Shown here in pieces: positions 1 to 6,478 of a stretch of 7,089 nt of DNA; the stretch's first letter is position 1; each line of letters starts with the position of its first letter. The DNA comes from Stenotrophomonas sp. GTDB taxonomy: Bacteria; Pseudomonadota; Gammaproteobacteria; Xanthomonadales; Xanthomonadaceae. Position numbers and translations under genes: made by a program. The stretch is taken from the NCBI GenBank assembly GCA_003484865.1, contig DMZT01000406.1:1-7089 (forward strand). Reading direction: 5' to 3'. The notes beneath the pieces were generated by a model. It was not told where the DNA came from and made no database searches. It worked only from the letters and a program-made list of their open reading frames with translations.

Positions 1-1931
1 GGACCGGCGATCGGCGACACGGGACGGGCATCGCCCCCCTTGTCGTTGTTGTTGCCGCCATCCTTGTTGCTGGCGGACTTGTCCCAGCCCATCGGCGGCG
101 GCGGATCACGGCCTTCCATCACGGCATTGATCTGCGGCGCATCGATGGTCTCGTACTGCAGCAGCAGCTGCGACATCGTGTGCAGCTTGTCGAGATTGGC
201 CGTCAGCAGTTCGGTGGTACGGGCGTACGCCTTGTCCAGGATGCTGCGGACCACTTCGTCGATGCGGCGCGCGGTGTCATCCGACACGCTCTTGTGCTGC
301 GTCACCGAACGGCCGAGGAACACTTCATCGTCCTCTTCACCGTAGGCGATCGGGCCGAGCTCATCGGACAGGCCCCACTTGGTGACCATGTTGCGGGCCA
401 TCTTGGTGGCGCGCTCGATGTCGTTGGAGGCACCGGTGGTGACCTTGTCGGTGCCGAAGATCAGCTCTTCGGCCACACGACCGCCGTACAGCGAGCACAG
501 CTGCGATTCGATCGCCACCCTGTTCATCGAGTACTTGTCGCCTTCCGGCAGGTACATCGTCACGCCCAGCGCACGACCGCGGGGAATGATGGTCACCTTG
601 TAGACCGGATCGTGCTCGGGCACCAGGCGACCGACGATGGCGTGGCCAGCTTCGTGATAGGCGGTGAGCGTCTTTTCTTCTTCGCTCATCGCCATTGAAC
701 GACGTTCGGCACCCATCAGGATCTTGTCGCGGGCACGGTCGAAGTGGTCCATGCGGACTTCCTTCTCACCGCCGCGCGCGGCGAACAGTGCTGCTTCGTT
801 GGCCAGGTTGGCCAGGTCCGCACCGGAGAAGCCCGGGGTACCGCGCGCGATCACCATCGGCTCGACATCGTCGGCCAGCGGCAGCTTGCGCATATGCACC
901 TTGAGGATCTGCTCGCGGCCCTTGACGTCCGGCAGGCCGACCACGACCTGGCGGTCGAAACGGCCCGGGCGCAGCAGCGCCGGATCCAGCACGTCGGGAC
1001 GGTTGGTGGCGGCGATGACGATCACGCCCTCGCCTCCCTCGAAGCCGTCCATCTCGACCAGCAGCTGGTTCAGGGTCTGCTCGCGCTCGTCATGACCGCC
1101 GCCGAGACCGGCGCCACGGTGGCGACCGACGGCGTCGATTTCATCGATGAAGATGATGCACGGCGCCTGCTTCTTGGCCTGCTCGAACATGTCGCGCACG
1201 CGGCTTGCGCCGACGCCGACGAACATTTCTACGAAGTCCGAACCGGAGATCGAGAAGAACGGGACCTTGGCTTCACCGGCGATCGCGCGGGCCAGCAGCG
1301 TCTTGCCGGTACCCGGCGGACCCACCATCAGCACGCCGCGCGGAATCTTGCCGCCCAGCTTGGTGAACTTGGTCGGGTCGCGCAGGAAATCGACCAGTTC
1401 GCCGACTTCTTCCTTGGCCTCGTCGCACCCGGCAACGTCGGCGAAGGTGACCTTGATCTGGTCCTCGCCCTGCAGCTTGGCCCGCGACTTGCCGAAGGAC
1501 ATTGCGCCCTTGGCCCCGCCGCCACCGCCCTGCATCTGGCGCATGATGAATATCCAGAAGCCGATGATCAGGATCACCGGGAGGAAGTTCATCAGGATCG
1601 CGCCCAGCGAGATGCCACTGGAGGGCTCCTCCTGGACGATTTCCACGTTCTTGCCGCGCAGCACGTTGATCAGGTCGCGATCGAACGGGGCGGTGATGGT
1701 GGCCGACTGGCCGCCACGGGTGGTGTAGGAAATCTGATTGGTGCCGCCACGCATGTCACCGCTGAAGGTCACCTTCTGGACGTTGCCGCTGTCCACCTGG
1801 TCCAGGAACTGCGAGTACGTCGCGCCCTGTGCGCCGGCTCCGCTGCTCTTCGGCGAGAAGCTCTGGAAGACCACCATCAGCACGACGGCGACGACCACCC
1901 ATAGCAGGAGGTTCTTGGTCAAGTCGTTCAT
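1..1931 (-). CDS. ftsH: FtsH, ATP-dependent membrane zinc metalloprotease (C-terminus cut by window edge)
   Basis: FtsH is a hexameric inner-membrane AAA+ protease that pulls misfolded membrane proteins and short-lived regulators into a zinc peptidase chamber. About 643 residues are visible, ending ...SPIAGP with no stop, so only a short tail is missing (E. coli FtsH is 644 aa). Seen in order: TM1 at about 8-22, a periplasmic domain at about 25-103, TM2 at about 105-130, Walker A GPPGTGKT with K210, Walker B with D263-E264, arginine fingers R321 and R324 in RPGRFDR, zinc motif HEAGH (H426, E427, H430), and the likely third zinc ligand D504 in ASNDI. The tail is low-complexity, rich in Gly, Asn and Asp. 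I chose the ATG at 1931 (MNDLTKN) because a GGAG lies 9 bases upstream; an in-frame ATG two codons earlier (1937) is the alternative. It lies 53 bases downstream of rlmE, probably in one operon. All catalytic motifs are intact. Confidence 0.97.
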   Translation of the reverse strand, partial: MNDLTKNLLLWVVVAVVLMVVFQSFSPKSSGAGAQGATYSQFLDQVDSGNVQKVTFSGDMRGGTNQISYTTRGGQSATITAPFDRDLINVLRGKNVEIVQEEPSSGISLGAILMNFLPVILIIGFWIFIMRQMQGGGGGAKGAMSFGKSRAKLQGEDQIKVTFADVAGCDEAKEEVGELVDFLRDPTKFTKLGGKIPRGVLMVGPPGTGKTLLARAIAGEAKVPFFSISGSDFVEMFVGVGASRVRDMFEQAKKQAPCIIFIDEIDAVGRHRGAGLGGGHDEREQTLNQLLVEMDGFEGGEGVIVIAATNRPDVLDPALLRPGRFDRQVVVGLPDVKGREQILKVHMRKLPLADDVEPMVIARGTPGFSGADLANLANEAALFAARGGEKEVRMDHFDRARDKILMGAERRSMAMSEEEKTLTAYHEAGHAIVGRLVPEHDPVYKVTIIPRGRALGVTMYLPEGDKYSMNRVAIESQLCSLYGGRVAEELIFGTDKVTTGASNDIERATKMARNMVTKWGLSDELGPIAYGEEDDEVFLGRSVTQHKSVSDDTARRIDEVVRSILDKAYARTTELLTANLDKLHTMSQLLLQYETIDAPQINAVMEGRDPPPPMGWDKSASNKDGGNNNDKGGDARPVSPIAG

Positions 1932-1984
1932 CCTCATTGGCTCCGGTGTTCCTCTAATTCCTGACGCGATTCGTATGGTTGAGC

Positions 1985-2617
1985 TTACTTGATCTGCGCG
2001 CGTTTTCCCTGCCCCAAGGCGTACACCTCGGGCGAGCGCTTCCGGGAGGCTTCAGGCTTGCGGATCACTACTTTGTCGTACCGGCGGCGCATTTCGCGCA
2101 CGTAGTCGTCAAAGCCCACGCCCTGGAACAGCTTGATCAGGAACGCGCCACCCGGCTTGAGATGGTTGTCGGCAAAATCCAACGCCAACTCCGCCAGGTG
2201 CATCATCCGCGGTTGGTCCACCGCATCCATTCCACTCTTATTGGGGGCCATATCCGAGAGCACAAGGTCTACCGGCTGATCCCCCAGCATGGCTTCGAAC
2301 TCCGATAGGACGGCTTGCTCCCTGAAGTCACCGTGAAGGAACTCCACGCCGGCCAGCGGCGGCATCTCCAGGATGTCCAGCGCCAGCACCCGGCCGGTAT
2401 CGCCGATCTGGCGGCGGACCTGCTGGGACCAGCCACCCGGGGCGGCGCCCAGATCGACCACGACCATGTGCGGCTTCAGCAGCCGATCGCGCTGCAGCAA
2501 CTCCTCCAGCTTGTAGGCCGCGCGCGAGCGCATGCCCTCGGCCTGGGCCTTCTTCACGAAGGGGTCGGCGAAGTGCTCTTTCAACCAGCGTTGACTGCTT
2601 TTGCTACGGGTTGCCAT
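1985..2617 (-). CDS. rlmE: RlmE, 23S rRNA (uridine-2552-2'-O)-methyltransferase
   Basis: RlmE (FtsJ/RrmJ) uses S-adenosylmethionine to methylate the 2'-OH of U2552 in the 23S rRNA A-loop, a late step in 50S assembly. The product is 210 aa, the usual length. It begins with the family N-terminus (SQRWLKEHF...AAYKLEE) and has the SAM-binding motif VDLGAAPGG at 54-62. The K-D-K-E active-site set is complete by alignment from memory with the E. coli enzyme: K36, D122 in LSDMAPN, K162 in FLIKLFQG, and E197 in RSPEVY. The start at 2617 gives the canonical N-terminus, although no strong Shine-Dalgarno precedes it. It is the first gene of the rlmE-ftsH pair and is divergent from yhbY, so the two ribosome-maturation genes share one short control region. 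Confidence 0.96.
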   Translation of the reverse strand: MATRSKSSQRWLKEHFADPFVKKAQAEGMRSRAAYKLEELLQRDRLLKPHMVVVDLGAAPGGWSQQVRRQIGDTGRVLALDILEMPPLAGVEFLHGDFREQAVLSEFEAMLGDQPVDLVLSDMAPNKSGMDAVDQPRMMHLAELALDFADNHLKPGGAFLIKLFQGVGFDDYVREMRRRYDKVVIRKPEASRKRSPEVYALGQGKRAQIK

Positions 2618-2682
2618 TGAGATGCGGGTCGGATGGGGAGGTCATGATACCCTGATCGCCCCAGTTAACCGCTTGTTCCTGA
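2618..2682. promoter_or_regulatory. Divergent rlmE/yhbY promoter region
   Basis: These 65 bases separate two divergent genes, so both promoters should lie here or just inside the coding regions. On the minus strand TATCAT (2644-2649 on the plus strand, five of six matches to TATAAT, preceded by GGG) could be the rlmE -10 element and would give a leader of about 20 bases. The overlapping plus-strand CATGAT (2643-2648) is a weaker -10 candidate for yhbY. Neither has a convincing -35 box at 16-18 bases. The individual boxes are inference; the gene layout is the main support. Confidence 0.35.
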
Positions 2683-2988
2683 ATGGCTATCGCCCTGACT
2701 TCTTCCCAAACCCGTTTCCTCCGCGGCCACGCGCATGATCTGAAAGCCCTGCTCCAGATCGGCGGCAAGGGGGTGACACCGGCCTTCCTGGCTGAACTGG
2801 AAGAGGTGCTGGAGCGCCACGAGCTGATCAAGGTCAAGGTTGCCGCCGAAGACCGCGAGGCCCGCGACGCCCTCATCGCCGAGCTGGTCAGTGCCAGCGA
2901 AAGCGCGCTGGTGCAGCGTATCGGCCACGTGGCCGTGCTGTACCGCCCGAGCAAGGAACAGCGCCAGATCGTCCTGCCGCGCGGCTGA
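2683..2988 (+). CDS. yhbY: YhbY family RNA-binding protein (CRM domain, ribosome assembly)
   Basis: This 101 aa protein consists of a single CRM (YhbY) domain, the IF3-C-like RNA-binding fold found on pre-50S particles. Seen: the N-terminal helix region SSQTRFLRGHAHDLKALLQ, the glycine-rich GGKG loop at 27-30 that contacts RNA in CRM domains, the strand ELIKVKV at 47-53, and the C-terminal strand QRIGHVAVLYR at about 78-88. E. coli YhbY is about 97 aa, so the length fits. The ATG at 2683 gives the family-typical N-terminus, but no clear ribosome-binding site precedes it. It is divergent from rlmE, which acts on the same subunit, and is followed after 13 bases by the Mth938-like gene, probably co-transcribed. 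Its precise molecular role is not fully defined in any species known to me. Confidence 0.93.
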   Translation: MAIALTSSQTRFLRGHAHDLKALLQIGGKGVTPAFLAELEEVLERHELIKVKVAAEDREARDALIAELVSASESALVQRIGHVAVLYRPSKEQRQIVLPRG

Positions 2989-3001
2989 TCCCGGAACGCC
3001 C

Positions 3002-3376
3002 ATGCAGCTGAGCCACGAAATCCCCGACTACGCCTACGCCCTGCGTGCCGCCGATGGCCGCAGTGCGAAAGTGAATGACCGGACCCTGGCCGCGAGTTTC
3101 ATCCTCGCCCCGGACACGTTGATCGAAGCGTGGCCGGTGGCCGATATCGCCCAGTTGACCCCGGAAGACCTGCAGCCGGTGCTGGCACTGAACCCCGCGC
3201 TGGTGGTGCTGGGCACGGGCGATACCCAGGTGTTCCCGCCGGCCGCGGTCATGGCCGCGTGCCTGACCCGCGGGATCGGCCTGGAAGTGATGAACAACCC
3301 GGCGGCGGCACGGACCTTCAACATCCTTGCCAGCGAGGGCCGCAAGGTGGCCGCGGCGTTCATCCTGAAGGGGTGA
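3002..3376 (+). CDS. Mth938-like domain protein (DUF498/COG3737, NDUFAF3-related), function unknown
   Basis: This is a 124 aa soluble protein with no signal peptide or membrane segment. The pattern fits the Mth938/DUF498 fold: an N-terminal strand pair (YAYALRAADGRSAKVNDRTLAASFIL), a hydrophobic strand ending in a glycine turn (PALVVLGTGD, with GTG at 71-73), and the diagnostic C-terminal block GLEVMNNPAAARTFNILASEGR with its conserved AAxRTxNxLxxEGR motif at about 101-114. Human NDUFAF3, a complex I assembly factor, belongs to this superfamily; no biochemical role is established for bacterial members, so none is assigned here. The ATG at 3002 lies 13 bases after the yhbY stop and has a weak GGA upstream. 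The same frame is open further upstream, but that part overlaps yhbY. It is the last gene before a strong terminator. Confidence 0.88.
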   Translation: MQLSHEIPDYAYALRAADGRSAKVNDRTLAASFILAPDTLIEAWPVADIAQLTPEDLQPVLALNPALVVLGTGDTQVFPPAAVMAACLTRGIGLEVMNNPAAARTFNILASEGRKVAAAFILKG

Positions 3377-3395
3377 GACCGGGATTTCCGTTCAG

Positions 3396-3423
3396 AAAAG
3401 GCCGCCCTTGAGGCGGCCTTTTT
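3396..3423. terminator. Intrinsic terminator, probably bidirectional
   Basis: A perfect 11-bp stem pairs AAAAGGCCGCC (3396-3406) with GGCGGCCTTTT (3412-3422) around the five-base loop CTTGA. A run of five T (3419-3423) follows on the plus strand, and the A run at 3396-3399 reads as a T run on the minus strand. It starts 20 bases after the stop of the Mth938-like gene and lies 5 bases beyond the nlpD stop. One hairpin can therefore end both converging transcripts. Confidence 0.93.
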
Positions 3424-3428
3424 CGTGC

Positions 3429-4208
3429 TTACTTCGGCGGCAGGTACAGCAGCGGGTCGACCGGCTTGCCGTTGTAGCGGATCTCGAAGTGCAGCATGTC
3501 GCGTGCGGCGCCGGTGCGGCCCATCTCCGCGATCTGCTCGCCTGCCTTCACGCTCTGGCCTTCGTTGACCAGGCGCTTGCGGTTGTGGCCATACGCTGAC
3601 AGCCACTGATCGCTGTGCTTGATGATGATCAGCTCACCGAAACCGACCAGGCCGGCACCGGAGTAGACCACCACGCCGGCGGCGGTCGCGCGGACCGGCT
3701 GGCCACTGGTGCCGGCAATGTCCACGCCCTGCTTGGTCGCTTCACCGGCGACGAAACGGCCGACGATCGCGCCATCGGCCGGCCAGCGCCAGCTGATGTT
3801 GCTCTTGATCGCGGTGGTCGGCGACGGGGTGGCGGCCGGCGCGGTGCTGCCCGGCCGCGGCGCGGTGACCACGGTGGTCGGCGCGCGGGCCGGACTGCCA
3901 CCACTGCCGCCCGGGAACAGCCGCAGCGACTGCCCCGGATAGATCGTGTAGGGCTCGGCCAGCCCGTTCCAGGCGGCCAGATCGCGCGGGGTGATGTTGT
4001 GGATGCGCGCGAGTGCATACAACGTGTCGCCACGACGGACGACAGCGGTCTGGCCGGGCTTGGCCACCGAGGTCTGCGGGGTGCTGTGGGCCACACCGCC
4101 CGAGCCCGAAGGCCGCACCACGGTGGCGGTGCCACAGGCGCTCAGCGCCGACACCACCAGCAGCAGCGCGCCGGTGCGCACTCCCTTGCTCAAACGATCA
4201 GCACTCAT
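3429..4208 (-). CDS. nlpD: NlpD-type lipoprotein, LysM plus degenerate LytM/M23 domain (amidase activator)
   Basis: NlpD is an outer-membrane lipoprotein that activates a periplasmic N-acetylmuramoyl-L-alanine amidase (AmiC in E. coli) during cell separation. From the start at 4208 the product is 259 aa. Seen: a signal peptide with lipobox LSAC (acylated C25), a LysM murein-binding domain at about 55-98, a Pro/Ala/Thr-rich linker at about 99-137, and an M23 (LytM) domain at about 142-255. Two metallopeptidase positions are lost: the His of HxxxD is K159 (KQGVD, D163 kept), and the first His of HxH is M238 (MLH, H240 kept). It is therefore probably non-catalytic, like E. coli NlpD. I chose 4208 over the ATG at 4226 because it forms an ATGA overlap with the upstream gene and gives a compact signal peptide. 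It is last in its operon and ends at the terminator, not at rpoS. Confidence 0.93.
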   Translation of the reverse strand: MSADRLSKGVRTGALLLVVSALSACGTATVVRPSGSGGVAHSTPQTSVAKPGQTAVVRRGDTLYALARIHNITPRDLAAWNGLAEPYTIYPGQSLRLFPGGSGGSPARAPTTVVTAPRPGSTAPAATPSPTTAIKSNISWRWPADGAIVGRFVAGEATKQGVDIAGTSGQPVRATAAGVVVYSGAGLVGFGELIIIKHSDQWLSAYGHNRKRLVNEGQSVKAGEQIAEMGRTGAARDMLHFEIRYNGKPVDPLLYLPPK

Positions 4209-4819
4209 GCGAACTTCGCTCTCCATACAAGCCAGGCCACCAGCACGACCACCAGCGCGGTCGCGATCCAGCCCAGCGGTTCAATCCAACGGCGCAGCGC
4301 AGCTTCCGCGCGCGGCCCGCCAATACGAATGACCGCCGCCAGCACGTACACGCGCTTGCCACGGCCGATCAACATGCTCAGGAAATACTGCGGCAACGGC
4401 ACGCCGACGATACCCGATGCCCATGTGAAGACCTTCATCGGGATCGGCATGAAGCCGCCCAGCACCAGGAAGGTGAACACCGCCCAGGGCGACTCGGCCA
4501 TCTTGGCCTGCACGATGGCGATGCCGCCTTCGATGCTGGTCAACATGCCCAGCGCGGCGAACACCGGCTTGAGCGCTTCAAAGGCGAAGTGGCCCAGCGC
4601 ATAGCCGACCAGCGCACCGGCCATCGAACCGGCCAGGCTGAGCGTGGCGAACCACCAGCCGCGCTTGGGCTGGGCCACGCACATCGGGGCGAGCATCACC
4701 TCGGGCATCACCGGGAAGATGATCGCCTCGATGAAGCTCAACACCGTCAGATAGGTCGGCGCGCGCTCGTGCGCGGCCCACTTCATTGCCCGCTCGTACA
4801 GCGGACCAAAAATCTTCAT
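4205..4819 (-). CDS. YqaA/DedA-like (VTT/SNARE-associated) inner-membrane protein
   Basis: This is a 204 aa multi-pass membrane protein of the COG1238 (YqaA) branch related to the DedA superfamily. Some DedA-superfamily proteins act in lipid transport or envelope homeostasis; the role of this branch is not established. Seen: a conserved re-entrant-type motif FIEAIIFPVMPEVML at 29-43 (E31, P36, P39, E40), a hydrophobic segment rich in small residues at about 58-78, a second proline-rich loop FMPIPMKVFTWASG at 123-136, the basic motif GRGKRVYV at 152-159, and a C-terminal transmembrane helix at about 181-198. The start at 4819 is set by a strong AAGGAG nine bases upstream; the same frame stays open further upstream but runs into pcm. 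It lies 19 bases after pcm and overlaps nlpD by ATGA, so it is an operon member. Confidence 0.88.
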   Translation of the reverse strand: MKIFGPLYERAMKWAAHERAPTYLTVLSFIEAIIFPVMPEVMLAPMCVAQPKRGWWFATLSLAGSMAGALVGYALGHFAFEALKPVFAALGMLTSIEGGIAIVQAKMAESPWAVFTFLVLGGFMPIPMKVFTWASGIVGVPLPQYFLSMLIGRGKRVYVLAAVIRIGGPRAEAALRRWIEPLGWIATALVVVLVAWLVWRAKFA

Positions 4820-4828
4820 GACGCAACG

Positions 4829-4834
4829 CTCCTT
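4829..4834 (-). promoter_or_regulatory. Strong Shine-Dalgarno of the YqaA-like gene
   Basis: The minus strand reads AAGGAG, with nine bases between it and the ATG at 4819. It settles the start of the YqaA-like gene and is the best ribosome-binding site in the window. It lies in the short pcm-to-yqaA gap, just downstream of the pcm stop codon. Confidence 0.75.
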
Positions 4835-4838
4835 GGAA

Positions 4839-5516
4839 TCAGTCCAGCATGCCAGACAGCAGCGGTACGAACGTGACCGGCGCCAGTACCTGCTGTTCAA
4901 CACTGCCGTCATCGCGACGGGTCAACTGGATCAGCGACTGCGCGCCCGGGCCGCCGACCGGCGCGACCAGGCGGCCACCCACGGCAAGCTGTTCGACCAG
5001 CGCATCGACCAGCGCCGGTGCGGCCGCGGTCACCACGATCGCATCGTAAGGACCGTGCTCGGCCCAGCCGATGCGGCCATCGTCATGTTTGCTGCGGATG
5101 TTCATGCCAAGCGCACGGAAGCGCTTGCGCGCCTGGCGCAGCAGATCACCGATACGCTCGACCGTGTAGACCTCCAGCCCGATCGCGCCCAGCACAGCGG
5201 CCTGGTAGCCCGAGCCGGTGCCGACTTCCAGCACCTTCTTCGGCGCCGACTGCAGCACCGCTTCGGTCATGCGCGCGACCACCCAGGGCTGGGAAATGGT
5301 CTGCCCGTGCCCGATCGGCAGCGCGGTGTCTTCGTAGGCACGCGACGCCAGCGCTTCATCGATGAACAGATGGCGCGGCACCACGCGGATGGCATTGAGG
5401 GTGGCTTCGTCGGCGATGCCGGCATCGCGCAGGCGATCCACCAGGCGATCACGGACCCGCTGCGAGGTCATGCCGATGCCGACGGCTTCGGGCTGCAGGC
5501 GCAGGCGCGGGGTCAT
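4839..5516 (-). CDS. pcm: Pcm, protein-L-isoaspartate O-methyltransferase
   Basis: Pcm uses S-adenosylmethionine to methylate L-isoaspartyl residues formed by ageing of Asn and Asp, starting their repair to L-aspartate in the cytoplasm. The product is 225 aa; E. coli Pcm is 208 aa, and the excess is an N-terminal extension. Seen: the substrate-site motif GQTISQP at 71-77 (S75), SAM motif [15 protein letters not shown] at 95-108, an acidic ribose-binding position in YTVER (E120), the motif [12 protein letters not shown] at 156-167, and the C-terminal FVPL at 216-219. The start at 5516 overlaps the surE stop as ATGA, which suggests translational coupling. An internal ATG at codon 16 ([10 protein letters not shown]) is closer to the E. 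coli N-terminus and is a possible alternative. All core motifs are intact. Confidence 0.95.
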   Translation of the reverse strand: MTPRLRLQPEAVGIGMTSQRVRDRLVDRLRDAGIADEATLNAIRVVPRHLFIDEALASRAYEDTALPIGHGQTISQPWVVARMTEAVLQSAPKKVLEVGTGSGYQAAVLGAIGLEVYTVERIGDLLRQARKRFRALGMNIRSKHDDGRIGWAEHGPYDAIVVTAAAPALVDALVEQLAVGGRLVAPVGGPGAQSLIQLTRRDDGSVEQQVLAPVTFVPLLSGMLD

Positions 5517-6292
5517 GCCGGCCGGTCCAGCGCGTCGGTCAGCCCCGCCACCCAGCTGGCCACTTTCTCCAAGGCCTGGTAACGGGTGAGATCGACCTGG
5601 ATCGGGGTGATCGAGATGTAGCCGTTGCGGACCGCGTGGAAATCGGTACCGGGGCCGGAATCCTGCTCGCGCCCGGCCGGGCCGATCCAGAACACCTCAT
5701 TGCCGCGCGGATCGCGCTGGGCAATGCAGCCTTCGGCGCGGTGGCGGTTGCCCAGGCGGGTCACTTCAAAGCCACGGACCTCGCTCCACGGCAGGTCCGG
5801 CACGTTGACGTTGAGGATGGTGTCGGCGGGCAGCGGGTCGGCCTTGAGCCGGGTGACGATCTCGACCGCGGCGCGGGCGGCGGTGTCGAAGTTACGCGGC
5901 TCGTGGTTGTGCGTGACCAGCGACATCGCCACGGCGGGCAGGCCGAGGAATCGCCCTTCCATCGCCGCCGAGACGGTACCGGAGTAGATGACGTCGTCGC
6001 CGAGGTTGGCGGCGTTGTTGATACCCGATACCACCATGTCCGGTTCGTACTCGAGCATGCCGGTCAGGGCCAGATGCACGCAATCGGTCGGGGTGCCGGC
6101 CACCGAGCAGGTGTAGTGGTCGATGCGCTTCATGCGGATCGGCAGGTCCAGGGTCAGCGAATTGCTGGCGCCGGAGCGATCACGATCGGGGGCGACCACG
6201 GTCACTTCATGACCGGCGTCACGTAAAACCGTGGCGAGCATCTTGATGCCCGGTGCATCGACACCGTCATCGTTGCTGACCAGAATCCGCAT
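5513..6292 (-). CDS. surE: SurE, 5'/3'-nucleotidase and exopolyphosphatase (survival protein)
   Basis: SurE is a metal-dependent cytoplasmic phosphatase that hydrolyses nucleoside 5'- and 3'-monophosphates, and short polyphosphate in E. coli. It is linked to stationary-phase and stress survival. The product is 259 aa, the family length. Seen: the N-terminal [10 protein letters not shown] with metal-binding D8 and D9, the DRSGASNS loop with S40, and [25 protein letters not shown] at 89-113, which carries the fourth metal ligand (N92). The reading frame stays open for 33 codons upstream to an ATG at 6391, but [10 protein letters not shown] is the conserved N-terminus, so 6292 is chosen despite a weak ribosome-binding site. 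It is the first gene of the surE-pcm-yqaA-nlpD operon and shares an ATGA overlap with pcm. All key residues are present. Confidence 0.96.
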   Translation of the reverse strand: MRILVSNDDGVDAPGIKMLATVLRDAGHEVTVVAPDRDRSGASNSLTLDLPIRMKRIDHYTCSVAGTPTDCVHLALTGMLEYEPDMVVSGINNAANLGDDVIYSGTVSAAMEGRFLGLPAVAMSLVTHNHEPRNFDTAARAAVEIVTRLKADPLPADTILNVNVPDLPWSEVRGFEVTRLGNRHRAEGCIAQRDPRGNEVFWIGPAGREQDSGPGTDFHAVRNGYISITPIQVDLTRYQALEKVASWVAGLTDALDRPA

Positions 6293-6395
6293 CTGCGATT
6301 TAACCGCTTGATTTTTCAAGACTTCGATTCCATCACTTCCCACTGTTGGCGGCGGTGGCCGTGCCCCCTTGGGAGCATGACGACCGCGCAAGTGC

Positions 6396-6420
6396 GTCCG
6401 CTATTGTGCCGCAAGCGGAC
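6396..6420. repeat. Inverted repeat (hairpin) in the surE/Smr intergenic region
   Basis: GTCCGC (6396-6401) pairs with GCGGAC (6415-6420). Inside it TTG (6404-6406) pairs with CAA (6412-6414), giving nine base pairs with a two-base TA bulge and a TGCCG loop. No T run follows on either strand, so it is not a typical intrinsic terminator. It could be an operator or a 5'-leader structure; its function is unknown. Confidence 0.45.
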
Positions 6421-6427
6421 AGATCGT

Positions 6428-6447
6428 CCTACCCCGATAACGGTAGG
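6428..6447. repeat. Short inverted repeat upstream of the Smr gene
   Basis: CCTACC (6428-6433) and GGTAGG (6442-6447) form a six-base dyad around the eight-base spacer CCGATAAC. Its centre is about 41 bases upstream of the Smr start codon, a plausible operator position. A dyad this short could also occur by chance. Confidence 0.35.
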
Positions 6448-6478
6448 CATCGCCCTCCCCGCCCATTAGGCTGTACGC

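Larger units (their letters stand above)
6293..6478. promoter_or_regulatory. Divergent intergenic region between surE and the Smr gene
   Basis: These 186 bases must hold the promoters of the surE operon (minus) and the Smr gene (plus). I found no promoter with both boxes well matched on either strand. The region does hold three short inverted repeats: CTTGA-TTTT-TCAAG at 6307-6320, just upstream of the surE start; a GTCCGC/GCGGAC hairpin at 6396-6420; and CCTACC/GGTAGG at 6428-6447. No convincing small ORF lies here. Confidence 0.5.

Noticed and set aside
1..120. Possible frameshift or degradation at the FtsH C-terminus
   Set aside because: The Gly/Asn/Asp-rich tail is in frame to the window edge, and variable low-complexity tails are normal for FtsH.
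744..1904. Long plus-strand open frame of 386 codons antisense to ftsH
   Set aside because: It lies entirely opposite ftsH, whose motifs are unambiguous. Its translation is His/Asp/Ala/Arg-rich with no recognisable domain, as expected from the antisense frame of GC-rich codons.
2633..2638. CCCCAT on the minus strand as a heat-shock (sigma-32) -10 element for rlmE-ftsH
   Set aside because: The rlmE-ftsH operon is heat-inducible in E. coli, so I looked for this. No CTTGAA-type -35 lies 13-15 bases upstream, and the spacing to the start codon would be very short.
4209..4226. Six-residue longer NlpD start at 4226
   Set aside because: It has no ribosome-binding site, whereas 4208 forms an ATGA overlap with the upstream gene and gives a standard lipoprotein signal peptide.
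3615..4604. Plus-strand open frame of 329 codons across nlpD and the YqaA-like gene
   Set aside because: It is antisense to two well-supported genes, has a low-complexity Arg/Gly/Thr composition, and no family resemblance.
4820..4912. Longer YqaA-like start at 4912
   Set aside because: It would overlap the 3' end of pcm, and its first residues are Arg/Cys-rich and unlike the family. The AAGGAG at 4829-4834 fits the start at 4819.
4013..5582. Plus-strand open frames of 287 and 254 codons opposite nlpD, yqaA and pcm
   Set aside because: They are shadows of the real minus-strand genes, with arginine/histidine-rich compositions and no domains.
6293..6391. N-terminally extended SurE starting at 6391
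   Set aside because: The frame is open, but the extra 33 residues are low-complexity, and [10 protein letters not shown] is the conserved SurE N-terminus.
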